Positions 7,710 to 17,153 of a stretch of DNA of 64,000 nucleotides are shown piece by piece (positions within the stretch are counted from its first letter, which is position 1; each line of letters opens with the position of its first letter). The notes beneath the pieces are model-generated. The model was not told where the DNA came from. It was given only the letters and a program-made list of their open reading frames with translations, and did not search any database. The DNA lies in the NCBI RefSeq assembly GCF_900113305.1, contig NZ_FOOW01000001.1:356383-420382 (forward strand), in the 5' to 3' direction. This stretch comes from Prevotella sp. KH2C16 (lineage in GTDB: Bacteria > Bacteroidota > Bacteroidia > Bacteroidales > Bacteroidaceae). Made by a program: the position numbers and the translations under genes.

Positions 7710-10175
7710 ATGAAACGATTATTTTTCTTATTCGTATTGGCTTTGCCGGGCCTCAGCCTGAATGCCCAAACCTTGCTCAAGGGAGTGCTCGTGGACTCGC
7801 TGACCCGCGAGGCAGAGCCCTATTCCACCGTCCGCGTCTTCAAGGACGGCAACACGGAGAAGCCCGTTGCCATGTCTGTTACCGACGCCGAAGGCAGAAT
7901 CAGGCAGCGCGTAGCCGCCAAAGGCAAGTTTATTATCATCTTTTCCTCGCTAGGAAAGGCTCTTGTGGAGCGCAGCCTGACCCTCTCGGGGGAACCGGAG
8001 GTAGACCTCGGAACCGTTTTCGTGCACGACGATGCCCAGTCATTGGGCGAGGTAACGGTGAAGGCTCAGGCTCCTCTCGTCAGGATGGAGACCGACAAGA
8101 TGTCGTATAATGTGCAGGACGATGTAGACTCCAAGTCGTCTACCGTACTTGATATGCTCCGCAAAGTGCCGATGGTAACGGTGGACGGACAGGACAACAT
8201 CACCGTAAACGGCAGCTCTTCGTTCAAGGTTTATGTAGACGGGAAGCCCAATCCGATGATGAGTGCCAACCCCTCGCAGGTGTTCAAGGTGATGCCGGCG
8301 AGCATGGTTAAGACCATCGAGGTCGTTACCAATCCCGGCGCGAAGTATGACGCTGAGGGAGCCGTGGGCGTGCTGAACCTGACGATGAACCGCGAGCAGG
8401 CTGCCGGAGCGCAGGAAGCAGACGGATACAACGGCAGCGCGGCCCTCGCCGCCGGCAACCGCTCCTACGGCGCACAGGGATATGTGAGCGCGCAGAAAGG
8501 ACGGTTCAGCGTGTCGGGGAATATGGCTTTCCAGCACCAGTTGATAGGGGGAATCGAGGTTGCGATAGACAACTCCCAGACTGCGGGTAACGGCACCTCG
8601 CTCACTCATGCGGTGTCTGAGACCGACCAGCATTCCAATGCCGCTCTCGGAAACCTCTCCCTGAGCTACGATCTCGACTCGATGTCCGTCGTCAGCGTGG
8701 CCGCCGGACTCATGCACTATCGCCAGAAGCAGCACACGCCCTTGCTCACATCCCTGCAGGGAGGATACTATGGCGAGGGCGTCTCTTATAAAAACGAGGA
8801 GTGGGAACGACCGGAATACCAGAACCTTTCGCTCAGCGCCGACTATCAGCGCTTCTTCAACAAGGAACGCACACGGTCGCTCACGCTGAGTTACCTGTTT
8901 GCCCTGAATCCTATTCACCGCGATGCGACGGACTATTATGAGCTTTTGTCCGGAATGTCATTCGTCGATCTTACCAACCGGATGTCGTTTAATCACATGC
9001 TGTCGCGTGAGCACACCCTCCAGCTCGACTACACCACGCCCCTCTCAAAGACTCTCTCGCTCTCGGCGGGCGTGAAGTATGTGGGCCGCCGTAACACCTC
9101 CAACTCCGAATATTACACGGCCTCGGGCGACGAACTTGTGTATCAGCGCGACCTGAGCATGCGCTACAAGTATCTGAACCACATTGCCGCAGCCTATGCC
9201 GAGGGCACCGCGAATTTCGGCAAACTGGGCATCAAGGCAGGCTTGCGGTATGAGTATACCTGGCAGCATGTAACCTACGAGCTGGGAAACGGGGAGGATT
9301 TCAGAAAACACTACGGCAATCTGGTGCCGTCGCTAAGCCTTACCTACAGCATGGCTCCTACCCGCAATATTGGTCTCACCTATAATATGCGCATCTCCCG
9401 ACCGGGCATTACCTACCTGAATCCCTATGTGGAGCGGAGTCCGCTGTCGCAGACCTATGGCAACACGATGCTTGAGGTGGAGAAAAACCACAATGTGGGG
9501 CTGGTCTTCAATTCGTTCAGCCGGAAGCTGATGGTGAATGCCAGCCTCCGGCAGAGCTTCTGCGACGACGCTATCTCACAGTATCAGTTCTACGAGGGGA
9601 GCATCCTCAACACCACTTTCGGCAACATCGTGAGGCAGCGCGTCTCCTCGCTGAACACTTATCTGAACTGGGCGGCGGCACGGGAAACACGCCTTATCTT
9701 CAACGGCGGTGTCTCTTATAGCGACTTCCATAGCGATATGCTCGCGCAGAAAGCCAGCGGGTGGGTCGGCAACCTGATGCTCGGCTTGCAGCAGACCCTG
9801 CCCTGGAAGGTGAAGATGAGTGCAAACCTGATGGCTTCCACCAAGTCTTACAGTCTCCAGGGATGGAGCAGCGGCTTCTCGGGAGTCTTCGGCAGCTTCT
9901 CGAAAGACCTCTGCAGGGACAGGCTGAATATAGCCCTGCAGTACTTCACGGGCTTCCACCGGCATGGGCGGCTGGCCTTTGACAACTATCATGAGGGCCG
10001 CAACTTCACCACCATGCAGCACATCCGGGTTCCCGTGGCTCAGTTCATGGTGAAGGTAAGCTATTCTTTCGGAAACCTGAAGAAGCAGTTTGCCCAGCGT
10101 AAATCGAAGATAGAGAGCGACTTCATCGACCGCAAGGAGAGCGGCACGCAGCTTCCCGGAGGCATGGGAATGTAA
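7710..10175 (+). CDS. Outer-membrane beta-barrel protein (TonB-receptor-like)
   Basis: The chosen start gives an 821-residue protein with a typical signal peptide (MKRLFFLFVLALPGLSLNAQ). An in-frame ATG 69 bases earlier would place 23 hydrophilic residues before it and is less likely. A beta-sandwich domain follows, then a plug-like segment (VLDMLRKVPMVTVDGQDNIT, VKTIEVVTNPGAKYDAEG) and a long barrel ending in FMVKVSYSFGNLKK. The tail past the barrel is charged. It is the same family as the protein at 1158-3656. It lies 110 bases after the regulator gene with no strong promoter visible between, so it may belong to that operon. Substrate unknown. Confidence 0.83.
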   Translation: MKRLFFLFVLALPGLSLNAQTLLKGVLVDSLTREAEPYSTVRVFKDGNTEKPVAMSVTDAEGRIRQRVAAKGKFIIIFSSLGKALVERSLTLSGEPEVDLGTVFVHDDAQSLGEVTVKAQAPLVRMETDKMSYNVQDDVDSKSSTVLDMLRKVPMVTVDGQDNITVNGSSSFKVYVDGKPNPMMSANPSQVFKVMPASMVKTIEVVTNPGAKYDAEGAVGVLNLTMNREQAAGAQEADGYNGSAALAAGNRSYGAQGYVSAQKGRFSVSGNMAFQHQLIGGIEVAIDNSQTAGNGTSLTHAVSETDQHSNAALGNLSLSYDLDSMSVVSVAAGLMHYRQKQHTPLLTSLQGGYYGEGVSYKNEEWERPEYQNLSLSADYQRFFNKERTRSLTLSYLFALNPIHRDATDYYELLSGMSFVDLTNRMSFNHMLSREHTLQLDYTTPLSKTLSLSAGVKYVGRRNTSNSEYYTASGDELVYQRDLSMRYKYLNHIAAAYAEGTANFGKLGIKAGLRYEYTWQHVTYELGNGEDFRKHYGNLVPSLSLTYSMAPTRNIGLTYNMRISRPGITYLNPYVERSPLSQTYGNTMLEVEKNHNVGLVFNSFSRKLMVNASLRQSFCDDAISQYQFYEGSILNTTFGNIVRQRVSSLNTYLNWAAARETRLIFNGGVSYSDFHSDMLAQKASGWVGNLMLGLQQTLPWKVKMSANLMASTKSYSLQGWSSGFSGVFGSFSKDLCRDRLNIALQYFTGFHRHGRLAFDNYHEGRNFTTMQHIRVPVAQFMVKVSYSFGNLKKQFAQRKSKIESDFIDRKESGTQLPGGMGM

Positions 10176-10229
10176 ACAAAAAGCCTTTGCGGCCGTGTGC
10201 GGCAGCAGAGGCAGTCGTTTCTTATAGGA

Positions 10230-10290
10230 TTACAAGCCGTTTGTAATATTGTTACACACGGCTTGTAATGCTGTTACAAGCGGCCTGTAA
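10230..10290. repeat. Family A intergenic element, copy 2 (three palindromes)
   Basis: Units start at 10230, 10252 and 10274, exactly 22 bp apart: TTACAAGCCGTTTGTAA, TTACACACGGCTTGTAA and TTACAAGCGGCCTGTAA. The second is the exact reverse complement of the unit in copy 1. The element lies between the 3' ends of two convergent genes. A palindrome GAAGCGGCTTC follows at about 10299-10309, near where a fourth unit would fall. Confidence 0.9.
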
Positions 10291-10355
10291 CACAGCAGGA
10301 AGCGGCTTCTGATATTCTTAACGGCGGATGCATGGGCGGCAGACAGCAGCCCCCA

Positions 10356-11648
10356 TTACTTATGCTCCTTGTGCGTCATGATGTCGAGCACCATCTTGTC
10401 GGTGGAGCACATGGCCTCCTTGCCGATGCTGGTGAGGTTGCGTATGCTGCGGTCTACATCCTCGTCGATGATTCCTTCTGCCGCCGTAACATGCTTGCCC
10501 TCGCGAGCCAGCAGGGCGGAGAGTAGGGCCGTGGAGACCCCCGAGCATATCTTGAGCGAGCAGCTGGGCTTGGCGCCGTCGCAGATCATTCCCGTGAGGT
10601 TGGCTATCATGTTCTGCACGGCGTGCGTGATGTCGGTGTAGTCGCCGCCCATGAGGTAAGTGATACCGCAACTGGAGCCTATGCTTGCCACGACACATCC
10701 GCAGAGGGCGCTCAATACGCCGAGGCTCTGTTTGATGTAGATGGCCGTGAGGTGGCTCAGGGTGAGCGCGCGGATGAGCTCTTCTTCTGTGTTCTCGTTC
10801 TCGGCAGCATATACGGCCACGGGGTTTGTGGCGCAGATGCCCTGGTTTCCGGAGCCGGAGTTGCTCATAACGGGTATCATCGCGCCGCCCATTCGTGCGT
10901 CGCAGGCGAGCGCGGTCTTAGAGAGAATGTGTGAAAACATGGAGTTTCCGAAGATGCCATGGCTCAAGGGGCGGTCCATGGTCTTGCCCAAACAGTGGCC
11001 GTAGTTGCCTTTCAGCGACTCCCGGGCTGCCCGCATGTTGTATTCCTGCGTCTCAAGCATGAACCTGATTTCGTCGACGGGGGTCGTGGTGGCAAAGTCG
11101 TAGACCATCTTCAGGTTCAGGCAGATGCCGCAATCCATGCTGCTGCCGGTGGCAGCGGTGTGTTCGTCGCGCAGCACCTGTCCGTTTTTCTCCTCGCGGA
11201 CGATGTTGGTGTGCGAGCCTGAGATGATGGCCGTAGCCTTGTCGTCGCCCGCCTGACAGGTAACTTCCACATGTAAGATGTCGCAGCAGTTTTGTTTCAG
11301 GCCGATGCAGATGCGGTTTTCGGCAATGTATTGCCGGCCTTCCTCGAGGGCTTCAGGGGTAAGGTCCTTGATGACTTCAAGCTTGTATTCCGACTTTCCG
11401 ATGAGGGCTCCGAGAGCCACGGCTATCGGCAGTCCGATCATTCCCGTTCCGGGGATGCCCACGCCCATGGCATTTTTCAGGATGTTGGCACTCAAAAGCA
11501 CCGAAATCTGTTCCGGTCGTCTGCCCAACAGCTCCTTGGAGCGGGCCGCACAGAGGGCTACGGCCATCGGCTCCGTGCACCCCACGGCAGGAACCACCTG
11601 CCTGTGAATCAGGCTGATAATCTGTTCGCGAATCTTTTTGTCAAGCAT
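10356..11648 (-). CDS. L-cysteine desulfidase family protein (UPF0597, CyuA-like)
   Basis: The 430-residue protein matches the serine dehydratase alpha-like UPF0597 family, which includes iron-sulfur L-cysteine desulfidases that degrade cysteine to pyruvate, ammonia and sulfide. Family features are AVGCTEPMAVA (Cys24), the SNSGSGNQGICATNPV block (Cys272), and LTGMICDGAKPSCSLKICSG (Cys356, 363, 368), which supply candidate cluster ligands. The length is typical. It is cytosolic. It lies downstream of the dsbD-like gene but separated from it by a hairpin, so it may be transcribed alone. Desulfidase activity is inferred from the family. Confidence 0.88.
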   Translation of the reverse strand: MLDKKIREQIISLIHRQVVPAVGCTEPMAVALCAARSKELLGRRPEQISVLLSANILKNAMGVGIPGTGMIGLPIAVALGALIGKSEYKLEVIKDLTPEALEEGRQYIAENRICIGLKQNCCDILHVEVTCQAGDDKATAIISGSHTNIVREEKNGQVLRDEHTAATGSSMDCGICLNLKMVYDFATTTPVDEIRFMLETQEYNMRAARESLKGNYGHCLGKTMDRPLSHGIFGNSMFSHILSKTALACDARMGGAMIPVMSNSGSGNQGICATNPVAVYAAENENTEEELIRALTLSHLTAIYIKQSLGVLSALCGCVVASIGSSCGITYLMGGDYTDITHAVQNMIANLTGMICDGAKPSCSLKICSGVSTALLSALLAREGKHVTAAEGIIDEDVDRSIRNLTSIGKEAMCSTDKMVLDIMTHKEHK

Positions 11649-11667
11649 AGTATTATATTGTAGGAAG

Positions 11668-11695
11668 TCCCGGCTCTCCGCAGGGAGGGCCGGGA
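11668..11695 (-). terminator. Hairpin after the dsbD-like gene
   Basis: TCCCGGCTCTCC pairs with GGGAGGGCCGGGA around a three-base loop, 7 bases past the dsbD-like stop codon. The stem is strong but no clear T run follows, so it may be a terminator or a stabilising 3' hairpin. Confidence 0.5.
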
Positions 11696-11701
11696 TGAGT
11701 G

Positions 11702-13786
11702 TTATTTCTTGTAACTCTCGAGCCCTTTGTTCAGGAATTCGAGGAAGGCGGGTATGTCTTCCTTGTAGCTGTAGGAGCCCGCGAGCGGGTTGCCCTCATT
11801 GTCTACGGGCACATAGAACGGTTGTGTATTGGCACCGAACTTATGACTCTGCAGGTAACTCCATTTGTCGCCCACGGTGCGCAGCTTGCGCTGCTGCCCG
11901 TTCTCGTTAATCTCGATGGGCTCGGGGAGAGGTGTCTTGTCGTCTACGAAGAGCGAAATCAGCACATAGTCCTTGGTGAGGATGTCGGCCACGGAGGCAT
12001 CTGTCCATACGGCAGCCTCCATCTTGCGGCAGTTCACACAGCCGAAGCCGGTGAAGTCGATGAACACGGGCTTGCCCTGCGCCTTGGCTGCGGCCATGCC
12101 GAGGTCGTAGTCGGTATACTTGGCCTCCACCACCTTGGTGTTGAGATTAAAGTCCTGCGTGGTGATAGGCGGCGCAAAGGCGCTCACGGCCTTGCAGGGA
12201 GCTCCCCAGAGACCAGGCACCATATAGACGGCAAACGCCAGCGAGCAGAGCCCGAGCATGATGCTGGCCACGGGCTTGGGCTTGTTCAGCTCGCCTCCTA
12301 TCTCGTCTATCTGAAACTTCAGCCAGCCTATCAGGTAGAAGCCGAGGGCTGCGAAGATGATAATCCACAGGGAGAGGAACACCTCGCGGTCGAGGATGTG
12401 CCAGCCGTAGGCCAGGTCGGCCACGGAGAGGAACTTCAGGGCGAAGGCCAGTTCGATGAATCCGAGCACCACCTTGATGGTGTTCATCCACGAGCCGGAC
12501 TTCGGCGCGCTCTTCAGCCAGCTGGGGAACATGGCGAAGAGGGCAAACGGAATGGCCAATGCCAGCGCGAATCCGAGCATGCCCACGGTGGGCGCAATCC
12601 AGTTGCCGGAGGTTACCGTCTCCACCAGCAGCAGTCCGATGATCGGCGCGGTGCAGGAGAAGGAGACAAGAACCAATGTGAACGCCATCAGGAAAATCGA
12701 TATCAAGCCGGTGGTGTTAGAGGCCTTTGAGTCTACGGAATTCGACCAGCTGTCGGGCAGCTTGATCTCAAACCATCCGAAGAAGGACAGGGCAAACACC
12801 ACTAACAGCAGGAAAAGGAAGATGTTGAAGACGGCACTCGTGGAGAGTTCGTTGAGCTTGCTCGGGCCGAACAGCGCCGTAACCAGCAGCCCGACACCGA
12901 CGAATATCACCACGATAGACGCTCCGTAGATGAGCGCGTCGCGTATTCCGCGCTTCTTGTCTTCCTTCGCGCGCTTCAGGAAGAAACTTATCGTCATTGG
13001 GATAATAGGCCAGATGCAGGGCATGACGAGAGCCAGAAGGCCGCCGATAATGCCCATCAGGAAGATGTACCACAAGGAGTGCCCGATGATATCGCTGGTG
13101 CCGCCGAACGACTTGAGCTCCTTGACGACGGGCTTCCACCATGAATCCGTGTTCGACGAGGAAAGATTGGCAGCGATGGCAGCGGAGTCAAGCTGCGCCG
13201 TGGAGTCTTCTTGGTTTTGCAAGGCGAGTGCTGCCAGCGAATCAGCCTTTGCCTTGGACAGGGCTGCCGCGGCCGCCGGATCAAGCTTGGCGTCCTTCTT
13301 GCTTTCCTCGGGCTGTGCTGCCGCAGCGACGGCGGGCGACTTGCCCGACTGCTTGAAGCTTACCTCTTGTGGAGGGAGACAGCTCTCGTCGTTGCAGGTT
13401 CCATACTCCAGATAGGCATCGATGGTATAGTTCGGCTTGGTGAACTCCACTTTCTGCACAAAAGTAACCGAACCTTCAAAATAGCGGAGGTTCATGTCGA
13501 ACAACTTGTCGAACTTCGCAATCTCCTTCCCCCGTGGCGTAAGCTTGCCCACTGGTTCGATTCCGTCTTTCTTTTCTACATGAAATGTGGCAGGAATAGG
13601 CCCTTCGGAGCCTAAGTCGGTGGAGTAGACATGCCATCCGGGATCTATGCTTCCGCTGAATACAATCTCGCCTTCAGCGGTCCCATTAGTCTTCAGCGTG
13701 GAAGACATATGTACCGGCTTTGCCATCTGGGCGTTGACCAGCAGTGCCGTAAGGAGCATGAGGGTCAGTGTCATTAGTTTTTTCAT
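11702..13786 (-). CDS. DsbD-like thiol:disulfide interchange protein
   Basis: This 694-residue protein carries electrons from cytoplasmic thioredoxin across the inner membrane to periplasmic substrates. It has a signal peptide (1-20) and an N-terminal periplasmic domain with Cys131 and Cys136. An Ala/Ser-rich linker (about 150-212) follows, then a multi-helix membrane domain with one cysteine in MPCIWPIIPMT (Cys257) and another in FSCTAPIIG (Cys377). The C-terminal thioredoxin domain has GCVNCRKM (Cys582, Cys585). All three cysteine pairs expected for DsbD are present. The long low-complexity linker is unlike the enterobacterial protein. A TATCTTTG promoter box lies just upstream. Confidence 0.92.
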   Translation of the reverse strand: MKKLMTLTLMLLTALLVNAQMAKPVHMSSTLKTNGTAEGEIVFSGSIDPGWHVYSTDLGSEGPIPATFHVEKKDGIEPVGKLTPRGKEIAKFDKLFDMNLRYFEGSVTFVQKVEFTKPNYTIDAYLEYGTCNDESCLPPQEVSFKQSGKSPAVAAAAQPEESKKDAKLDPAAAAALSKAKADSLAALALQNQEDSTAQLDSAAIAANLSSSNTDSWWKPVVKELKSFGGTSDIIGHSLWYIFLMGIIGGLLALVMPCIWPIIPMTISFFLKRAKEDKKRGIRDALIYGASIVVIFVGVGLLVTALFGPSKLNELSTSAVFNIFLFLLLVVFALSFFGWFEIKLPDSWSNSVDSKASNTTGLISIFLMAFTLVLVSFSCTAPIIGLLLVETVTSGNWIAPTVGMLGFALALAIPFALFAMFPSWLKSAPKSGSWMNTIKVVLGFIELAFALKFLSVADLAYGWHILDREVFLSLWIIIFAALGFYLIGWLKFQIDEIGGELNKPKPVASIMLGLCSLAFAVYMVPGLWGAPCKAVSAFAPPITTQDFNLNTKVVEAKYTDYDLGMAAAKAQGKPVFIDFTGFGCVNCRKMEAAVWTDASVADILTKDYVLISLFVDDKTPLPEPIEINENGQQRKLRTVGDKWSYLQSHKFGANTQPFYVPVDNEGNPLAGSYSYKEDIPAFLEFLNKGLESYKK

Positions 13787-13815
13787 GTGAGAATCCTTTT
13801 TTCTTGATTTTGCTG

Positions 13816-13823
13816 CAAAGATA
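13816..13823 (-). promoter_or_regulatory. -7 promoter box of the dsbD-like gene
   Basis: On the minus strand TATCTTTG lies about 30 bases before the start codon. A partial -33 (CTTG) is present about 18 bases further up. Confidence 0.65.
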
Positions 13824-13956
13824 GCTTATTTCTACGAAATACAAGGTATTGCCATCATTTATTTTTGCTTGTTTAACCATCTGGAAATGAATTCCGCAGG
13901 GACTGAAGGAGGCTCTTGTGTTTCCTGACCATGTTTGAAGCTGGGAAAAAACAAAT

Positions 13957-13981
13957 CCCCCGCTCCGTCGCGGAGCAGGGG
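13957..13981 (-). terminator. Terminator of metG
   Basis: CCCCCGCTCCG and CGGAGCAGGGG form a long stem around a three-base loop. On the minus strand it is followed by a T-rich run (TTTGTTTTTT), which fits intrinsic termination after metG. Confidence 0.7.
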
Positions 13982-14050
13982 ACAGTCATTTAATTAATTA
14001 GAGAGTTTATTGTTGTTAGCTTTGTCTATTCTATGGAAAAGCCGTGAGGC

Positions 14051-16111
14051 TCAGCACACCTGGCTGCCCGGTTTCACCTTGCCGAGCACCGTCGTAACGC
14101 TCAGGTCTCCGTCGAAGTTCTCCGAAGAGAGAATCATTCCCTGGCTTTCGATGCCCATGAGCTTGCGCGGGGCAAGGTTGGCAATGAAGAGAATGTCTTT
14201 GCCGATAAGGTCTTCGGGGGCATAGAACTTGGCGATTCCGCTCACGATGGTGCGCTCCGTGCCGCTACCGTCGTCGATGGTGAACTTGAGCAGCTTATTG
14301 GCTTTCTTCACCTTTTCGCAGTTCAGGATGTGTCCGACGCGGATGTCGAGTTTCTCGAAGTCCTCGAACGGTATGCTGGGCTTAATCTCCTTGGCCTTGT
14401 AGGTGGCAGCCTCGTTGGCCTTCTTGGTGGCGGCGAGCTTGTCGAGCTGCGCCTGGATGGTCTCGTCTTCTATCTTTTCGAAAAGCAGATGGGGCTCAGC
14501 CAGTTGATGCCCGGCCTTCAGGAGGTCAGTCTGGCCAAGCTGGCTCCACTCGAAACTCTCGATGTTGAGCATGCCTCTCAGGTCCTTGGAGGAGAAAGGC
14601 AGGAATGGTTCGAAGGCTATGGCCAGATTGGCCACCAGCTGCAAGCTGATATTGAGGATGGTCTCCACGCGCCTGGGGTCGGTCTTCCACACCTTCCACG
14701 GCTCGCATTCGGTGATGTATCGGTTGCCGATGCGGGCGAGGTTCATGGCCTCGAACTGTGCGTCGCGGAACTTGAAGGCGTCGAGTAGGTTTTCTATCTT
14801 CTGCCTTGCGTCCTTGAATTCGTCGATGGCATGGCGGTCGGTGTCGGTCAGTTCGCCACAGGCGGGCACCACGCCGTTCCAATATTTCGCGGTGAGCTGC
14901 AGCGCGCGGTTCACGAAGTTGCCATATACGGCTACGAGCTCATTATTGTTTCGTTCCTGGAAATCCTTCCAGGTGAAGTTGTTGTCCTTGGTCTCGGGGG
15001 CGTTGGCGGTGAGCACATAGCGCAGTACATCCTGCTTGCCGGGCAGCTCCCGGAGGTATTCGTGCAGCCAGACAGCCCAGTTGCGCGAGGTGGAAATCTT
15101 GTCGTTCTCGAGGTTGAGGAACTCATTTGCCGGCACATTGTCGGGCAGGACATAGTCGCCGTGCGCCTTGAGCATGGTCGGGAAGATGAGGCAATGGAAC
15201 ACGATGTTGTCCTTCCCGATGAAGTGCACCAGCCGGGTGTCCTCGTCCTGCCACCATTTCTGCCATGAGCCCCACTTCTGCGGGTCGCGGTCGCACAGCT
15301 CCTTGGTGTTGGAGATGTAGCCGATGGGCGCGTCGAACCATACATAGAGCACCTTGCCCTCTGCCCCCTGCACGGGCACGGGGATGCCCCAGTCGAGGTC
15401 GCGGGTCATGGCGCGCGGCTGCAGATCCATGTCGAGCCAGCTCTTGCACTGCCCGTAGACATTGGAACGCCACTCCTTGTGCCCGTCGAGAATCCACTTT
15501 TTCAGCCACTCCTGGTAGTCGTTCAGGGGCAGATACCAGTTCTTTGTCTTCTTGATTACGGGCTTGGAACCGGAGATGGTGGAGTGGGGATTGATGAGTT
15601 CCATCGGACTCAGGTCCGACCCGCACTTCTCGCACTGGTCGCCATAGGCATTCTGGTTGTGGCAGTGAGGGCACTCCCCGACGATATAGCGGTCGGCGAG
15701 AAACTGATGAGCCTCCTCGTCGTAGAGCTGTTCTGTTTCCTTCTCTACCAGCTTTCCGTCGTCGTAGAGCTTGCGGAAGAAGTCTGATGCAAACTGGTGA
15801 TGCACGCTTGATGTGGTGCGGCTGTAGATGTCGAACGAGATGCCGAACTCCTCGAACGACTCCTTGATCAGCTTGTGATAGCGGTCTACTACATCCTGAG
15901 GCGTGATGCCTTCCTTTCGCGCGCGGATGGTAATCGGCACGCCGTGCTCGTCGCTGCCGCCAATGAAAACCACTTCCTGCCCCTTCAGGCGCAGGTAGCG
16001 TACATAGATGTCGGCCGGGACATAGACTCCGGCCAGGTGTCCGATATGAACACCGCCGTTGGCATACGGCAGAGCCGCCGTCACGGTGGTGCGCTTGAAC
16101 TTCTTTTCCAT
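14051..16111 (-). CDS. metG: Methionyl-tRNA synthetase
   Basis: The chosen start [19 protein letters not shown] gives a 686-residue class I synthetase. Upstream in-frame codons do not resemble MetRS, and a promoter box at 16133 would lie inside them. It carries the HIGH motif ([10 protein letters not shown]), a zinc knuckle with paired cysteines (CPHCHNQN and CEKCG), a variant KMSKS loop (KISTS) and a C-terminal tRNA-binding domain of the EMAP/Arc1p type ([12 protein letters not shown] onward). The enzyme charges initiator and elongator tRNA-Met. It has its own promoter box and terminator, so it is probably transcribed alone. Confidence 0.97.
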   Translation of the reverse strand: MEKKFKRTTVTAALPYANGGVHIGHLAGVYVPADIYVRYLRLKGQEVVFIGGSDEHGVPITIRARKEGITPQDVVDRYHKLIKESFEEFGISFDIYSRTTSSVHHQFASDFFRKLYDDGKLVEKETEQLYDEEAHQFLADRYIVGECPHCHNQNAYGDQCEKCGSDLSPMELINPHSTISGSKPVIKKTKNWYLPLNDYQEWLKKWILDGHKEWRSNVYGQCKSWLDMDLQPRAMTRDLDWGIPVPVQGAEGKVLYVWFDAPIGYISNTKELCDRDPQKWGSWQKWWQDEDTRLVHFIGKDNIVFHCLIFPTMLKAHGDYVLPDNVPANEFLNLENDKISTSRNWAVWLHEYLRELPGKQDVLRYVLTANAPETKDNNFTWKDFQERNNNELVAVYGNFVNRALQLTAKYWNGVVPACGELTDTDRHAIDEFKDARQKIENLLDAFKFRDAQFEAMNLARIGNRYITECEPWKVWKTDPRRVETILNISLQLVANLAIAFEPFLPFSSKDLRGMLNIESFEWSQLGQTDLLKAGHQLAEPHLLFEKIEDETIQAQLDKLAATKKANEAATYKAKEIKPSIPFEDFEKLDIRVGHILNCEKVKKANKLLKFTIDDGSGTERTIVSGIAKFYAPEDLIGKDILFIANLAPRKLMGIESQGMILSSENFDGDLSVTTVLGKVKPGSQVC

Positions 16112-16132
16112 TGCTGTTTGTGAATTAGACTG

Positions 16133-16140
16133 CAAAAATA
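16133..16140 (-). promoter_or_regulatory. -7 promoter box of metG
   Basis: On the minus strand TATTTTTG matches TAnnTTTG, about 22 bases before the metG start. It decides the start choice for that gene. Confidence 0.6.
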
Positions 16141-16278
16141 CGAAATATTCTCGATAATCGGGAACATCTCGTGCGTTTTTTATTAATAAGGTGGAAAATG
16201 GCCGGTCGGAGGGCTGCTTGCGGCAGCCCGCTCTGCCGGCGGTGGTTTGCCGTATTGCAGAAAACGGCAAACAGCGCG

Positions 16279-16341
16279 GCAAAATCGGCGAGATTGTCGC
16301 ACAAAATCGCCGAAATCATGAGACAAAATCGCCGATTTTGT
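16279..16341. repeat. Family B intergenic element, copy 2 (three palindromes)
   Basis: Units start at 16279, 16301 and 16323, exactly 22 bp apart: GCAAAATCGGCGAGATTGT, ACAAAATCGCCGAAATCAT and ACAAAATCGCCGATTTTGT. The element lies past the stop of the DKNYY gene and upstream of metG. Confidence 0.92.
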
Positions 16342-16377
16342 CAGACAGCCGGCCGTTGCCTTAAAAGAGGGCAGCGT

Positions 16378-17028
16378 TTAGTCGCGGTCCACTTCCTTGC
16401 CTTTGAAGTAGGTGTGAAGCCCGTCGGTGGCATAGTCGTCGCCGCTGTAGGAGAAGTGCTTGCCCCCGATGGCGTTGCTGATGACCTCGCCCTTGTAGTA
16501 GCCGTGCCGCCGGTCGCGGGCATAGCCGGCCTTCAGCGGCTCGAAGGTGGCTGCGTCGGCTCCCTTGACGGTGTGTCCCTCGTAGGTTACGATGCCGTCT
16601 TTCATGAGATATTCGCCCGCTTCTGACGGATCCATTCCGAGCAGTCCTTCGATATCCAGTCCCTTGTTCCTGCCCTTTGTGGAGGTCGCGGCAGAGGCCT
16701 TTCCCTGATTTGCCGGGGGCGTCATGCGATGAGCGGGTGTCTGTGGGGCAGCCCCGATCTTGTGGTGCCGTGTGAAGCGGGCGTCTACCTTGAAGCAGGA
16801 GGGGTCTACAAACTCGAGCACCTCGCCCAGATAATATACATTATAGCGGTCTTTGGCATATCCGAAGCCGAGCTCCTCGAAGCTCGCGGCATCGGCATCA
16901 GGCAGAAACTGCCCCTGATAGAGCACCTTGCCGTCTGCGGCGCGATAGTCGTTCCACTTCGTCTGAGCCTCCACGGGCAAGCAGGCCGTCAGCAAGAGGG
17001 CTGCCAGAAAAACTTTCATTGTTTTCAT
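16378..17028 (-). CDS. DKNYY-repeat envelope protein
   Basis: The chosen start gives 216 residues. The N terminus (MKTMKVFLAALLLTACLPVEAQ) is a signal peptide, and LTAC is an acceptable lipobox, so it may be lipid-anchored. The body carries DKNYY-type repeats: GFGYAKDRYNVYYLGEVL, KAGYARDRRHGYYKGEVI and DDYATDGLHTYFKGKEV, short beta motifs pairing a Tyr-rich strand with a Gly turn. The repeats have no known enzymatic role. A second DKNYY protein is encoded at 29034-29678. It is divergent from the GH31 gene. An alternative start is the next ATG at 17019. Confidence 0.8.
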   Translation of the reverse strand: MKTMKVFLAALLLTACLPVEAQTKWNDYRAADGKVLYQGQFLPDADAASFEELGFGYAKDRYNVYYLGEVLEFVDPSCFKVDARFTRHHKIGAAPQTPAHRMTPPANQGKASAATSTKGRNKGLDIEGLLGMDPSEAGEYLMKDGIVTYEGHTVKGADAATFEPLKAGYARDRRHGYYKGEVISNAIGGKHFSYSGDDYATDGLHTYFKGKEVDRD

Positions 17029-17058
17029 ATTCGTCGGTTTTGTTGCGCTTAATTGTGC

Positions 17059-17066
17059 CAAAGATA
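17059..17066 (-). promoter_or_regulatory. -7 promoter box of the DKNYY gene
   Basis: On the minus strand TATCTTTG lies 31 bases before the start codon, divergent from the GH31 promoter box at 17122. Confidence 0.65.
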
Positions 17067-17121
17067 CGCATAAATTTTCGGAATCCCAATCCTATTTCGT
17101 GCTTTTCTCGAATATTTCCAT

Positions 17122-17129
17122 TATCTTTG
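17122..17129 (+). promoter_or_regulatory. -7 promoter box of the GH31 gene
   Basis: TATCTTTG lies 24 bases before the GH31 start codon. No exact -33 TTTG box is seen. Confidence 0.65.
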
Positions 17130-17153
17130 TGGCTGATAATATCATAGAAAACA

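Noticed and set aside
16112..16282. N-terminal extension of metG
   Set aside because: The extra 57 residues do not resemble MetRS, and the metG promoter box lies inside them.
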